Shown piece by piece: positions 37,552 through 46,800 of a stretch of DNA of 64,000 nucleotides (within the stretch, counting starts at the first letter, position 1; every line of letters starts with the position of its first letter). Made by a program: the position numbers and the translations under genes. The notes beneath the pieces are model-generated. The model saw nothing but the letters and a program-made list of their open reading frames with translations, had not been told where the DNA came from and made no database searches. This DNA comes from Pseudanabaena yagii GIHE-NHR1. Lineage in GTDB: Bacteria; Cyanobacteriota; Cyanobacteriia; Pseudanabaenales; Pseudanabaenaceae. The stretch covers positions 64,501-128,500 of the forward strand of contig NZ_JAAVJL010000002.1 of NCBI RefSeq assembly GCF_012863495.1, given 5' to 3'.

Positions 37552-39342
37552 ATGAGAGTAACAGCAAACATGTTAAACAAAAGATTAAGAGAATTAAATT
37601 TTCACCTATTCAAAAATCTCAAAACGCTGAGATCGCTTTGGTTTGTGATCGGGCTTAGCCTGACACTACTTGTCGCTTGTGGAACGATCAAAATTGACTC
37701 TTTTGAAACAGCCACTAAAGCAATTCAAAACGATTTTTTACCTAAGATTAAGATCGAACAAGTCTTAGTGTCTGATGCGGCGGCGGCGCGATATTCTACG
37801 GATAGCATTAAAGAACCACTGCCAAAGATTGAAGACTTCCCTTTGTATGCTGCTCAGCCGACCAATGATCCCAAACAAGTCTATGTTGAGATTTATAGCT
37901 CTGCGGAAAAAGCTAATGCCCAAAGACAAGATGAGCGCTGGCTAGTTGATGTTGCTGAATCTTTTAACGCGAAAAATGTCACTTTAAAGTCAGGGCAGGT
38001 AGTCCGAGTAGGAGTTCGGAATATTGCATCTGGTCTAGCCGAACGGCTGATCTCTTCTAAGACGATGAAACCTGCTGCCTTCAGTCCATCCAATGATTTG
38101 TGGATTGAAATCCTCAAAAGTGATGGTGTCCCAGTCAAAGTAATTTCTCCAGCATTACAAATCAATGGTACTGGCTTTGCAGTAAGAGGTGACATTTACC
38201 AAGAATTAGCTAAAGGTGGAGAAGTAACTTTCGTTCGTTTGCTTGATGCTATCACCACAGGGAAAATGTCTATTGGCTATCCCAATCCCTATTCAAGTTC
38301 AACAGCACTCAATCTTCTCTATACAATTCTTTGGCAAGCCGCAGGACACGATCGCGATAAGCAACCCCTCACAGTCCAAGATTTAAAGGTTCCTCAAGTT
38401 AGTTCTGTATTTGATGCTTTCCAGAAGCAAGTGATCGTCACATCAGTTACAACCTTAGAACTGAAAGATATCTTTGTACGCGATCAACAAAAGATGCAAG
38501 CTTTCCCTCTTGATGGAGTAGCTTTTACAGCTTTGAAAAAGCTCCCAGGGTTTGAGCAAGTTGCCTATATTCCCTTTGGAATACCTCATAATGCCCCTTT
38601 AGTAGGTTTTGATTGGAATACACCTGAACAACAAGAAGGATTACAACAATTTGCCGAATTTGCAACTTCTGAATCCATGCAGAAACTTGCTTTTGCGGCT
38701 CCTGAAGTATTGGAATATGTTAAGCAAAAGAACTTTCCTGCTATCCCTTCAGGTGAAGTTCTCAAAACTGCACTCACTTTCTGGAAACAGCGTAAAGATG
38801 GTGGTCGTACTGTTTATATGATGATGGTGATTGATACCAGTGGCTCAATGGCAGGTGATCGCATCAAAGCTGTTAAAGAAGGCTTACGCATTGCTACAAA
38901 AGAAATCAATGCTGGTAATCAAGTTGGTTTGATCACTTTTAGCGATCGCGTCAAGAATGTGGTTAATCTATCTCCCTTTGATGCATTGCAACATAAGCGT
39001 TTACTCGCAGCGATCGATGCCCTTGAAGCGGATGGTAATACTGCTCTCTATGACGGTGCGATCGCAGGTTTAGCCCCTCTCATGGAACGCCGCAAAGCCG
39101 ATCCTATGGGTGTATTTCGCTTGCTGTTATTAACCGATGGCGAAGTGACTACAGGATTGAAATTTGAAGAGGTCAAGGATTTGATGAAGTTTAGCGATGT
39201 GCGGATTTATCCGATCGCCTATGGCGAAGTCAATCAACAAGAATTAAAAGCGATCGCTACTCTCCGCGAGTCTACAGTGCAAGTCGGCACACCTCAAAAC
39301 GTGCAGAACCTACTCAAGGAAATCTTTCAAACTAATCTGTAA
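37552..39342 (+). CDS. Lipoprotein with solute-binding and vWA domains
   Basis: 596 aa. A long basic leader ends in the lipobox LLVACG (Cys43). Residues 45-390 have the fold pattern of bacterial extracellular solute-binding proteins (SBP_bac_11-like). A von Willebrand factor A domain follows at about 420-590, with the metal site DTSGS (Asp428) and LLLTDGEV, so a working MIDAS is likely. The protein would sit on the outer face of the plasma membrane. It may bind an unknown ligand or protein partner; it is not next to an ABC transporter. A hairpin lies after its stop. Confidence 0.82.
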   Translation: MRVTANMLNKRLRELNFHLFKNLKTLRSLWFVIGLSLTLLVACGTIKIDSFETATKAIQNDFLPKIKIEQVLVSDAAAARYSTDSIKEPLPKIEDFPLYAAQPTNDPKQVYVEIYSSAEKANAQRQDERWLVDVAESFNAKNVTLKSGQVVRVGVRNIASGLAERLISSKTMKPAAFSPSNDLWIEILKSDGVPVKVISPALQINGTGFAVRGDIYQELAKGGEVTFVRLLDAITTGKMSIGYPNPYSSSTALNLLYTILWQAAGHDRDKQPLTVQDLKVPQVSSVFDAFQKQVIVTSVTTLELKDIFVRDQQKMQAFPLDGVAFTALKKLPGFEQVAYIPFGIPHNAPLVGFDWNTPEQQEGLQQFAEFATSESMQKLAFAAPEVLEYVKQKNFPAIPSGEVLKTALTFWKQRKDGGRTVYMMMVIDTSGSMAGDRIKAVKEGLRIATKEINAGNQVGLITFSDRVKNVVNLSPFDALQHKRLLAAIDALEADGNTALYDGAIAGLAPLMERRKADPMGVFRLLLLTDGEVTTGLKFEEVKDLMKFSDVRIYPIAYGEVNQQELKAIATLRESTVQVGTPQNVQNLLKEIFQTNL

Positions 39343-39349
39343 ACATGAG

Positions 39350-39376
39350 GATAGGTGGCGCTTCGCGCCGCCTATC
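39350..39376. terminator. GC-rich hairpin after the vWA gene
   Basis: GATAGGTGGCGC pairs with GCGCCGCCTATC at 39365-39376, one G-T pair, loop TTC, followed by TTTAACT. It starts 8 nt after the stop, so a terminator is likely, but dispersed repeats of this type also occur. Confidence 0.6.
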
Positions 39377-39395
39377 TTTAACTATATAAAAATCT

Positions 39396-39773
39396 ATGAA
39401 TAAACTTGATCGTAAACTTATAACTACTCTTGGTTTGGGATGGTTAGGATTTGGCATTGTGGGCGGGGCGATCGCCTTTGCCTTACCACCTACGCAAATT
39501 ACCATTCTCATTGATCGCAGTTTTTGTCCTCAAGATAAATGGCAAGCGATCGCCTCTGCCTATAACGATCTGTATCAACAACACCAAAATCGCGATCTCC
39601 AAATTAAGGAAGTGATCACCTTTAGCGATATTGGACAAGAGATTGTATCGACAATTCCTGCCCCCGATGCTGTGCGATCGCTCAATACCTATGGGCGATC
39701 GAATCAAGAGCGTCTGAAACAACTGCAATCTACTTACCCACAAGTAAAACTTCTCTCTTGTCAATTGCAATAG
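39396..39773 (+). CDS. Small membrane-anchored or secreted protein, unknown
   Basis: 125 aa. A hydrophobic N-terminal segment (residues 10-30, TTLGLGWLGFGIVGGAIAFA) is a signal anchor. The rest starts with a strand ending in Asp (ITILIDRSFCPQDKW), a pattern that recalls the beginning of a vWA-like domain, though the protein is too short to hold one. Two Cys may form a disulfide. A decayed copy of its middle part is found at 41518. Confidence 0.6.
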   Translation: MNKLDRKLITTLGLGWLGFGIVGGAIAFALPPTQITILIDRSFCPQDKWQAIASAYNDLYQQHQNRDLQIKEVITFSDIGQEIVSTIPAPDAVRSLNTYGRSNQERLKQLQSTYPQVKLLSCQLQ

Positions 39774-39896
39774 TGTGCAATCTCGCAAACCATCTAATCT
39801 CCCAAATGATGATCTGGTGCATAACACGATGATTCCGAGAAATATAAGGATTCAGTCAGTTGAAATGATTTGAGTCAGGTTTGGAGGAAGTTCAAT

Positions 39897-40316
39897 ATGT
39901 ATAGACAACTATTTCGCTCTCTTTTTGCCCCGATCCTAGCAACAGTTTTAATATCATCTTGTGGCTTGATGGATCAACTTATGAAAGGTAAAGCAATTGC
40001 TGAAAATGCAGTTGTAGAATTCCACAATCGTCTGAATGCTCAGCAATGTAATGAAATCTACGAGCAATCAGATAATCGCTTCAAACAAAAACATGGAAAA
40101 AATGATGCAATCAATGCTTGCAAAACTATTCACAAACAATTTGGGCAAGTAAAAAGCTCTAGCTTATTAGAATACAAAATCAATTCTACCCCTACCGAAA
40201 CTTTAGCAACTCTAAAATATACCACTGAGTTTTCTCAAGTCAGTATCTCGGAAGAATTTGTGTTTGTTATAGAAGGCGATCGGGCAAGAATCCTAGAATA
40301 CAGCCTCATTCAATAA
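39897..40316 (+). CDS. Small lipoprotein, DUF4019-like
   Basis: 139 aa from the ATG at 39897, which follows a strong site (TTGGAGGAAG); the in-frame TTG at 39870 is not needed. The lipobox is ISSC at about residue 20. The rest (AENAVVEFHNRLNAQQCNEI, DNRFKQKHG) is typical of small NTF2-like/DUF4019 lipoproteins. Likely at the membrane surface; function unknown. Confidence 0.65.
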   Translation: MYRQLFRSLFAPILATVLISSCGLMDQLMKGKAIAENAVVEFHNRLNAQQCNEIYEQSDNRFKQKHGKNDAINACKTIHKQFGQVKSSSLLEYKINSTPTETLATLKYTTEFSQVSISEEFVFVIEGDRARILEYSLIQ

Positions 40317-40338
40317 TCTACAGCAAAGAATAAATATT

Positions 40339-41511
40339 ATGAAAATACTAGAACATAGCTCTAAAAGACTAGTCATCTATAGCAGACCGATAAGATTATG
40401 GTTAACTTCTGTAGTCTTGCCTATAATTGGTTTTTGGGTAGGAAGTTTTTTCCTAGAAGTCAACTCATTTAACTGTAAACGCAGTGCAACAGATCCTAAT
40501 TTTTGTCAAAAAGTTGTTATCCAAACAAGACGCACCCAGCTAATAGGTGTTGAGATTAGGCAAAATGAGGCAATGTATAAACTTAAATTCACTACAACCG
40601 ATCAATATTTAGAATGGTTAAGTTTAGTTTGGTTTTTATTTTGGATGACTATTAGTTTGTATGTGTTGTTAAGAGTACTTCATACTAGAACTTGTATCTT
40701 TGATAAGAATATTAATCAATTAATAATTGAAACCAAGGGATTATTGGGTAAAAAAATTGTCGAATACTCACTTAGTGAAATTATAGACATTGTTATCAGT
40801 GGAGGTGGATTCTCAGTTAATGAAGTTCCTATAGAACCAGTTGATTTAATGCTGAAATCAGATAAAAATGTTTCAGTTTATATAGATTTAGATGTAAATT
40901 CCCCTAGTAAATGGTATCAAAAAGCTTATGATACTGTTGATTTAATTCAATCTTTTCTAGGTTTAGTTACTGAGACTACTAGTATTCAAGATGCACTAAC
41001 CCATAGCTCTACTAAAAAGTTTCAATCTTGCCGAGTTATCTACTGTATGGGCTATATCATTGCTATTGGCAATATACCTGTCAAGTACAGTGATAAGACC
41101 AATATGTGGGGGATTCGTAATATCTCTTCTATTGGAGATATTCCTGTCGAGTATGGAAAAATTGGGCAATTAGGCTCCTCTAAACAAATTATTTCGATAG
41201 GTGATGTCTGCATTACCTATCGCCCAAAGTTTTGGCAATTGAGACCTTGCATTGATAGCATTGGTGATATGGCTGTCCAATATAATTCTGACAGACAGAT
41301 CATTTCCATCGGTGATATGGATATCCAATATGATCGCGCTGGTCATATAACTGCCATTAGTGATATGAATGTTCAGTCAGATTCATATGGACGGATCATT
41401 GAAATTCATAGTAATGGTGGCTTTAATCTAAAACAGTTTGTAGCTTTATTTTTATTAGTATTATCTAAAAATACCAACAGAGATAGAGAGGGTGGTGGTG
41501 GTGGAGAGTGA
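40339..41511 (+). CDS. Membrane protein with C-terminal IGD-x-Y tandem repeats
   Basis: 390 aa. Two membrane helices (about residues 18-38 and 96-115) flank a short external loop with two Cys. A cytoplasmic beta-rich segment (FDKNINQLIIETKGLLGKKI) resembles the tails of the paralogues at 35674 and 36593. Residues 230-360 hold about six units of roughly 20 residues with the core I..IGD..V.Y (for example ISSIGDIPVEYG, IISIGDVCITYR, IISIGDMDIQYD). This suggests a beta-solenoid. The repeat type is not one I can name. Confidence 0.7.
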   Translation: MKILEHSSKRLVIYSRPIRLWLTSVVLPIIGFWVGSFFLEVNSFNCKRSATDPNFCQKVVIQTRRTQLIGVEIRQNEAMYKLKFTTTDQYLEWLSLVWFLFWMTISLYVLLRVLHTRTCIFDKNINQLIIETKGLLGKKIVEYSLSEIIDIVISGGGFSVNEVPIEPVDLMLKSDKNVSVYIDLDVNSPSKWYQKAYDTVDLIQSFLGLVTETTSIQDALTHSSTKKFQSCRVIYCMGYIIAIGNIPVKYSDKTNMWGIRNISSIGDIPVEYGKIGQLGSSKQIISIGDVCITYRPKFWQLRPCIDSIGDMAVQYNSDRQIISIGDMDIQYDRAGHITAISDMNVQSDSYGRIIEIHSNGGFNLKQFVALFLLVLSKNTNRDREGGGGGE

Positions 41512-41517
41512 TGAAGC

Positions 41518-41637
41518 GATCGCAGTTTTAGTCCTCAAGATAAATGGCAAGCGATCGCCTCTGCTTGCAACAATATTTATCAACGGATAAAGCAAAGAAT
41601 TGCGATTAAGCATTGTGATAAATGCTCATTTCTGTAA
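41518..41637 (+). pseudogene. Decayed partial copy of the gene at 39396
   Basis: Translated, this stretch gives DRSFSPQDKWQAIASACNN, nearly the same as DRSFCPQDKWQAIASAYND of the 39396 product, and the DNA matches over about 60 bases. It has no start codon, and similarity fades after NIYQ. It is the remnant of a duplication or of recombination. Confidence 0.7.
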
Positions 41638-41640
41638 TTT

Positions 41641-41976
41641 ATGCCTAAACTTATGCCTAATATTTACAATCTACCTTCAGATTTACAGCCAGTAGAAATA
41701 TTTGAAGCGATCGCCTCTAGTTCAGATGTGTTAATCGAACGCATTATTTCTACAGGACAAACCACACCCATCGGACAATGGTATGACCAAGATAGTAATG
41801 AATGGGTGATTTTACTGCAAGGTGAAGCAGAGATTACCTATATCGATGGCTCAAGGATTAAACTAAAATCTGGCGATTATTTAATGATTCCTGCACATCA
41901 ACAGCACCGTGTTGACTACACCAGTAGTGAACCTCCATGCATCTGGCTAGCAGTACATGGCAATCTATTGACCTAG
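41641..41976 (+). CDS. Cupin-domain protein
   Basis: 111 aa. A single small beta barrel: GQTTPIGQWYDQDSNEWVIL and GEAEITYIDGSR are cupin motif 1, SGDYLMIPAHQQHRVDYTS is motif 2 with the His pair. Often called cupin 2 or phosphoribosylaminoimidazole-like in databases, with unknown substrate. Its stop overlaps that of the convergent gene at 41973. Confidence 0.75.
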   Translation: MPKLMPNIYNLPSDLQPVEIFEAIASSSDVLIERIISTGQTTPIGQWYDQDSNEWVILLQGEAEITYIDGSRIKLKSGDYLMIPAHQQHRVDYTSSEPPCIWLAVHGNLLT

Positions 41977-42659
41977 CTAATCCAGATCTCCCTAGAGTCG
42001 TAAAATCCGCCGCGCTGCTCTAAACAAAATCCTCCTAATAGCAAACCTAACCAGACTTCGACCATTGGTAACTTGAGAGCCTGCTGTAATCTGGTTAAGC
42101 GTATTGGTGTTTCATTATCTGATAGATAAGCTGCGATCGCCTCAACCCATTCAGACACACTTTCTCCATGAGCAGTGCTAATTACCTGCTCCAACTCTTC
42201 CTCTAAACTCAGTAACTTGAATGGTTCAACATTATCTTTTAAATCTTGTTCTAACGCCTGAAGTAAAACTTCCTTATCCACATCTCCTACTAGCGAATTA
42301 CTCTCTTTATCTCGCTCCGATACTTTGCGTGGCAAAGGTTGCAATGGTTCTAGAAATTGTTCAAGATCTATTACCATTGATTGACGGACATAACGATCAA
42401 AAGCGTCATTTGGCATAATCGGTCCCTCATCTGTGGATTTAGCCTGTAACTCCGCAAACAGAATATTCGTGCGATCGCAAAATAAATCAGCAATTTGACA
42501 AACAGCATCTCCTGAAATGCGTAACTGTGAGTAAGTATCCAGATCTACTAAAGTCTGATCTAATACATTAAACATCATCACTAAATTTGCTTCCTCAGGA
42601 GTCTGTCGCGCCGAAGAAATCACATTCCACAAATCTAACTCAAGCTGCTGAACTGTCAA
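41973..42659 (-). CDS. Unknown protein, third gene of a three-gene unit
   Basis: 228 aa. The start is a TTG at 42659, supported by AGAGGAA seven bases upstream; the next in-frame Met would cut off 27 residues. Acidic and helical; no signal peptide or membrane part. The C-terminal part (PIRLTRLQQALKLPMVEVWL) looks like a small winged-helix. It starts 11 nt after the Cys-rich gene. No family recognised. Confidence 0.55.
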   Translation of the reverse strand: MTVQQLELDLWNVISSARQTPEEANLVMMFNVLDQTLVDLDTYSQLRISGDAVCQIADLFCDRTNILFAELQAKSTDEGPIMPNDAFDRYVRQSMVIDLEQFLEPLQPLPRKVSERDKESNSLVGDVDKEVLLQALEQDLKDNVEPFKLLSLEEELEQVISTAHGESVSEWVEAIAAYLSDNETPIRLTRLQQALKLPMVEVWLGLLLGGFCLEQRGGFYDSREIWIS

Positions 42660-42670
42660 GGATAATTCCT

Positions 42671-43168
42671 CTATGGGAAACTAGGACGACAAGAGCATGG
42701 GCTGAGAGGACAGAGCCAAGGATCAAGTCTTTCTTGACTAGCAAATTTGTTAATCGCATAATTTGATTCTAGCAATACCAGCATTTTCTGGACATAGGCA
42801 TGTACCTGTGATGCAGTCATACCTGCACAATGAATTGGAGGAATTGCCGCGAATTTTTCCTGTCCTTTCCAAATCTCTGAGGCGATCGCATGAATGGGTG
42901 TATCAGTTCCTGAACGTCGATAAACTACCAACACTGCCCAAAAAATATCCGTAAATTCAGTAAAATCGACCTTTAATTCAGGGTTAGCTTCACTGCGATG
43001 ACGCGAACGAATGAGCTTGCGGCGATCGTGATGGCGAGCATAGGAACGGCGACTATAACAAACTTGAGGATTCCAGCAACCATCACCATGCGTCCCATGT
43101 AATTCCTGAGCCTGTGCTGCCGAAAGCATTGCACATTTCTTACATTTTTCGGGAATTGCCTTAACCAT
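42671..43168 (-). CDS. Cys-rich protein, possible metal-binding, unknown
   Basis: 165 aa. N-terminal CKKCAML, GDGCWNPQVC, and a basic Arg/His-rich stretch (YARHHDRRKLIRSRHRSE) suggest a zinc site with nucleic-acid binding. The middle is a compact alpha/beta domain (IFWAVLVVYRRSG); the C-terminus adds LCPLSPCSC. Second gene of the unit, 3 nt after the first. Function unknown. Confidence 0.6.
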   Translation of the reverse strand: MVKAIPEKCKKCAMLSAAQAQELHGTHGDGCWNPQVCYSRRSYARHHDRRKLIRSRHRSEANPELKVDFTEFTDIFWAVLVVYRRSGTDTPIHAIASEIWKGQEKFAAIPPIHCAGMTASQVHAYVQKMLVLLESNYAINKFASQERLDPWLCPLSPCSCRPSFP

Positions 43169-43171
43169 AAA

Positions 43172-43510
43172 TCAACTGATATTTGTAATTTCGTTATATA
43201 CGCGATCAAAAATCTTTCTCAGAAGAATTTTCTCCGCCTCGAATACATTAGGTTCTATATCAATCTCATCTAAAGAATTGCTATCTAACAATAGGCAACT
43301 CTCGCCATCATTCATTAGCCACTCCATTTGTAGCAATTCGTCGCGATCGCCTAATTCACTATGAATCGCCTCGCGAAATTCGAGAACTACGTCGGATGCA
43401 TAGCCTTCAACAGGAATATATCCAATCAGTTTCGTCCGATAGCGGGGATTAGAGTCAACATAGTAACCAAGATTGATTAACGCCTTTTCTACCTGCAAAT
43501 AAGTAGCCAT
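43172..43510 (-). CDS. Unknown small protein, first gene of a three-gene unit
   Basis: 112 aa, ATG at 43510. Alpha/beta, acidic, no signal peptide; starts MATYLQVEKALINLGYYVDS. Followed by the Cys-rich gene after 3 nt and the 41973 gene after 11 nt, so the three are very likely one transcript. No family recognised. Confidence 0.55.
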   Translation of the reverse strand: MATYLQVEKALINLGYYVDSNPRYRTKLIGYIPVEGYASDVVLEFREAIHSELGDRDELLQMEWLMNDGESCLLLDSNSLDEIDIEPNVFEAEKILLRKIFDRVYNEITNIS

Positions 43511-43662
43511 ACTTCAATATATCTACATAACTATCCCTAAAATCATACCTTGTCACATATATCCCTTACAGCAGATAAGGCTGTCGTTAGTTGTTTCAGG
43601 GTGCCTTCTTCTCCGAATAGTTCGGGGGGCGTTTAGTCCTAAATTATTTGTAGATTTTTGAG

Positions 43663-43701
43663 TTTGTGGAAGCGCAACCCTTCAGGTTGCGCTTCCACAA
43701 A
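43663..43701. repeat. Perfect 17-bp inverted repeat nested in a longer palindrome
   Basis: TTTGTGGAAGCGCAACC pairs exactly with 43685-43701 around loop CTTCA. Outer arms of 8 bp (43637-43644 and 43704-43711) extend the symmetry. The form suggests a MITE-like or dispersed repeat. Confidence 0.8.
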
Positions 43702-43732
43702 TCATTTAGGATTGCTATATTATGCCTAGCTG

Positions 43733-43765
43733 TTTGGTACTTTAAATCTGTAATCGATTTGGTAC
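43733..43765. promoter_or_regulatory. Two direct repeats TTTGGTAC, possible operator
   Basis: TTTGGTACTTTAA (43733) and TTTGGTACGTTTTAA (43758) start 25 bp apart, 70-100 bp before the hybrid kinase start. A small palindrome TTGGAG-A-CTCCAA follows at 43790. They could be sites for a regulator; no known regulon is recognised. Confidence 0.35.
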
Positions 43766-43833
43766 GTTTTAATTTGTTAGTACTGTTGTTGGAGACTCCA
43801 AAGAATTTAGGTACAATGATTTAAGTTGTTTTT

Positions 43834-46800
43834 ATGATTACGCGCTTGCTACTATCAGACATCTTTACTAAAAAGCGCAATTTGTCACTGCAATGCCTTC
43901 TGATTTGCCAGTTTGTGATTTTGATTGTGGGAATATCAGGAGTACTGGCATGGCTATCTTGGCGGAGTGAACAGGAGACGATCGCGAATTTAGTGGGACA
44001 ACTACAAAATGAAATTAGCGATCGCATTGAGCAAAAACTTACTTCTTATTTGGAAACACCACATTTAATTAATAAAATCAATGCTGATGCTGTGCGACAA
44101 GGCATCTTAAAGACTCAAGGTCGATCTAGTGAAATCTATCTATGGCAACAAATCCAAAATTTCCCTACGGTTTCTTGGATTTATTATGGAGGGGAAAAAG
44201 ACGGTGAATTTGTAGGTGTTAACCGCTTAGAGATAGAGAATAGCGACAAGAAAGAGTCATCAACTAATGGGAAGGAAAATCCAAGTTCATCTCTGCAACT
44301 AGCAATTAATCTTAACGGGTTGCAGCGCTATTATTACAGCCTTGATCAACAGGGGAATCGCGTTGAAAAGCGAGGTAAGCCAGAGTTTTATGATGCTCGT
44401 CAACGCCCTTGGTATCAGGCTGCATTAAAAACTAATCAGCCAATTTGGAGTTCCATTTATCAAGACTCTACCTTGCCTGAGCAGGTGATTACCGCAAGCT
44501 TGGCAGTCTATAACGCTCAAGGCGATCGAATTGGTGTGTTAGGGGCTGATCTTTCTTTAGAGAATCTATGCCAATTTTTAAGGGGATTACGGATTGGTAA
44601 GTCGGGGCAAGCTTTTATTATTGAGTCTTCAGGCTTGCTAGTTGCTAGTTCAACCATGGAAAATCCCTATGAGATTGGGAAGAATCCCCAAAAGCCAGAG
44701 AGATTATCAGTTAAAAATATCGATCAACCGATGATTCGGGCGACAGTTGGACAGTTAGAGCAACAGGTGGGGAGTCTATCACAAATTAAAAGTGAGCAAA
44801 GGTTACAGTTTTGGGCTGATGGGAAACATCTATTTCTGAAGGTAATACCCTACCAAGATCCACGTGGGATTAACTGGTTAATTGCTGTAGTCATGCCTGA
44901 AGCTGACTTTATGGAGCAGCTCGATGCGAAGCGACAAACAACAATTTTACTTACTTGTATAGCCTTAGGAAGTGCGATCACCTTAGGAGTTTTAACTACT
45001 CAATATATTAATAAATCACTGCTGAGACTAACTCTAGCAAGTCAAGCTTTAGCAAATGGGGAGCTAGAAAGGGAAGTCCCTCCTGTGCAGATCAAGGAAC
45101 TCAATCTTCTTTCTCAAGCTTTCAATCAGATGGCAGTTCGTCTCAAACAAGCATTTACAGACATAGAGAAAGTTAATGAGGATTTGGAAACTCAGATCGC
45201 AGAGCGGACATCAGCATTGCGTGCATCGGAAGAACTCTTCTCTAAGGTCTTTTGGGCTTCGCCTTATCCCATTACAATTTCTAGTCGCCTTGATAAAAGA
45301 GTTATCGCCTTTAACGAGAGCTACTTATCGATTACGGAATATCTTAGAGAAGATTTGGATGGTAAGAAAGTTACAGAATTACCAACTTGGGTCAATTCTA
45401 AAGATCTTGCTCACATTGTCCAGACGTTAGATGCAAATGGCTCATTGCGTAACTATGAGATGAGTTATCGCAAGAAGTCACAGCAAATTTGCACTGCTCT
45501 GATCTCTTGTGAAACGATTACATTGAATGGGGAAAGCTGTGTTATTACTGTATTTAACGATATTAGCGATCGCAAACAAATAGAAAATGCTTTAAGTACA
45601 AGTGAAGAGAAATTTAGAAGTCTAGTTGCGAATCTCTCAGGAATTGTCTATCGCTGTGCCTGTAATCCTGAATGGAAGATGGAATTTCTAGGGGGAGCAG
45701 TTACGGAAATGACAGGCTATACATCAGAAGATTTTATCAATAATCAAACTCGAAGTTGGATGAGTATTATCCATCCTGAAGATCGTGAGATGGTTGAGAG
45801 AATTGTTCATGAAGGTTTAATTTGTCGAGAACCCTTTATTTTAGAATATCGGATTATTGATGCTCATGTGAATATCCGTTGGTTTTATGAAAAAGGGCAG
45901 GCAGTCTTCAATCGTGAATCTGAATTACTGTGGCTTGATGGCGCAATTTTTGATATTAGCGATCGCAAACAAGTTGAATCAGAACTATTAGAGAGAGTGC
46001 ATTTTTCAATTTTAATGGCAGAAATTGGGGCTGCATCCAATCAACTAGATTCCTTAGAAGAAGTGCTGCAATCCTATGTGGAATCTCTATGGCGACATAT
46101 GAATGTTGATTTTGCCCAGATTTGGACAGTCAATACCCTTGGTACTAATTTAGATTTACAGGCTAATGCGGGTCACTATAATCAAGAAGATAGCGATCGC
46201 TTAAGTAATTTAGTAGCTAGGGAAAAGATTTGGTCGATTACTCAAGGTAATTTTCAGCCACTTTTAACAGAGCAAATTTTAGCGGATTTGACGGATACTG
46301 AGCGAGAATGGCTAGATCAGCAAGGCATCATTTCCATTGCGGGATATCCTTTGCTATGGAGAGATAGAGTGATTGGGGTGATGCTCTTGGTTTCTCAGTC
46401 CCATTTAGATACTGATATCCATGCGATCGATTCCATTGCCAATGCGATCGCTCTAGGGATTGATCATAAACAGGCTGAAGAAAGACTCAAAGTAACCAAT
46501 GCGGAAATGCGCGCCTTGTTTGCCGCTATGGATGAAGTGATATTAGTACGCGATCGCCAAGGTCGCATTCTCAAGATTCCTGAGACGCGCAAAAAACTGG
46601 GCTGGTTAACACCTAGCCAAGTAGTTGGTAAGCTTCCTTCAGAAATACTCAGTCCTGAACTATCGGATTTATTTATAAGTACAATCCAAAATGTTTTAGC
46701 AACCCAACAGACATTAAGTATCGAGTATAACCTCACAGATACGGAGCAGCCGATTTGGTGGAATGCCAGTATTTCGCCAATCGATCAGGAAACAGTGGTT

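Larger units (their letters stand above)
43511..43833. other. Divergent intergenic region, 323 bp
   Basis: No gene seen. It holds a small hairpin (CTCCGAA/TTCGGGG, 43611-43627), the perfect 17-bp palindrome at 43663, outer arms TCCTAAAT/ATTTAGGA at 43637 and 43704 that nest around it, and two direct repeats of TTTGGTAC close to the hybrid kinase gene. Confidence 0.6.
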
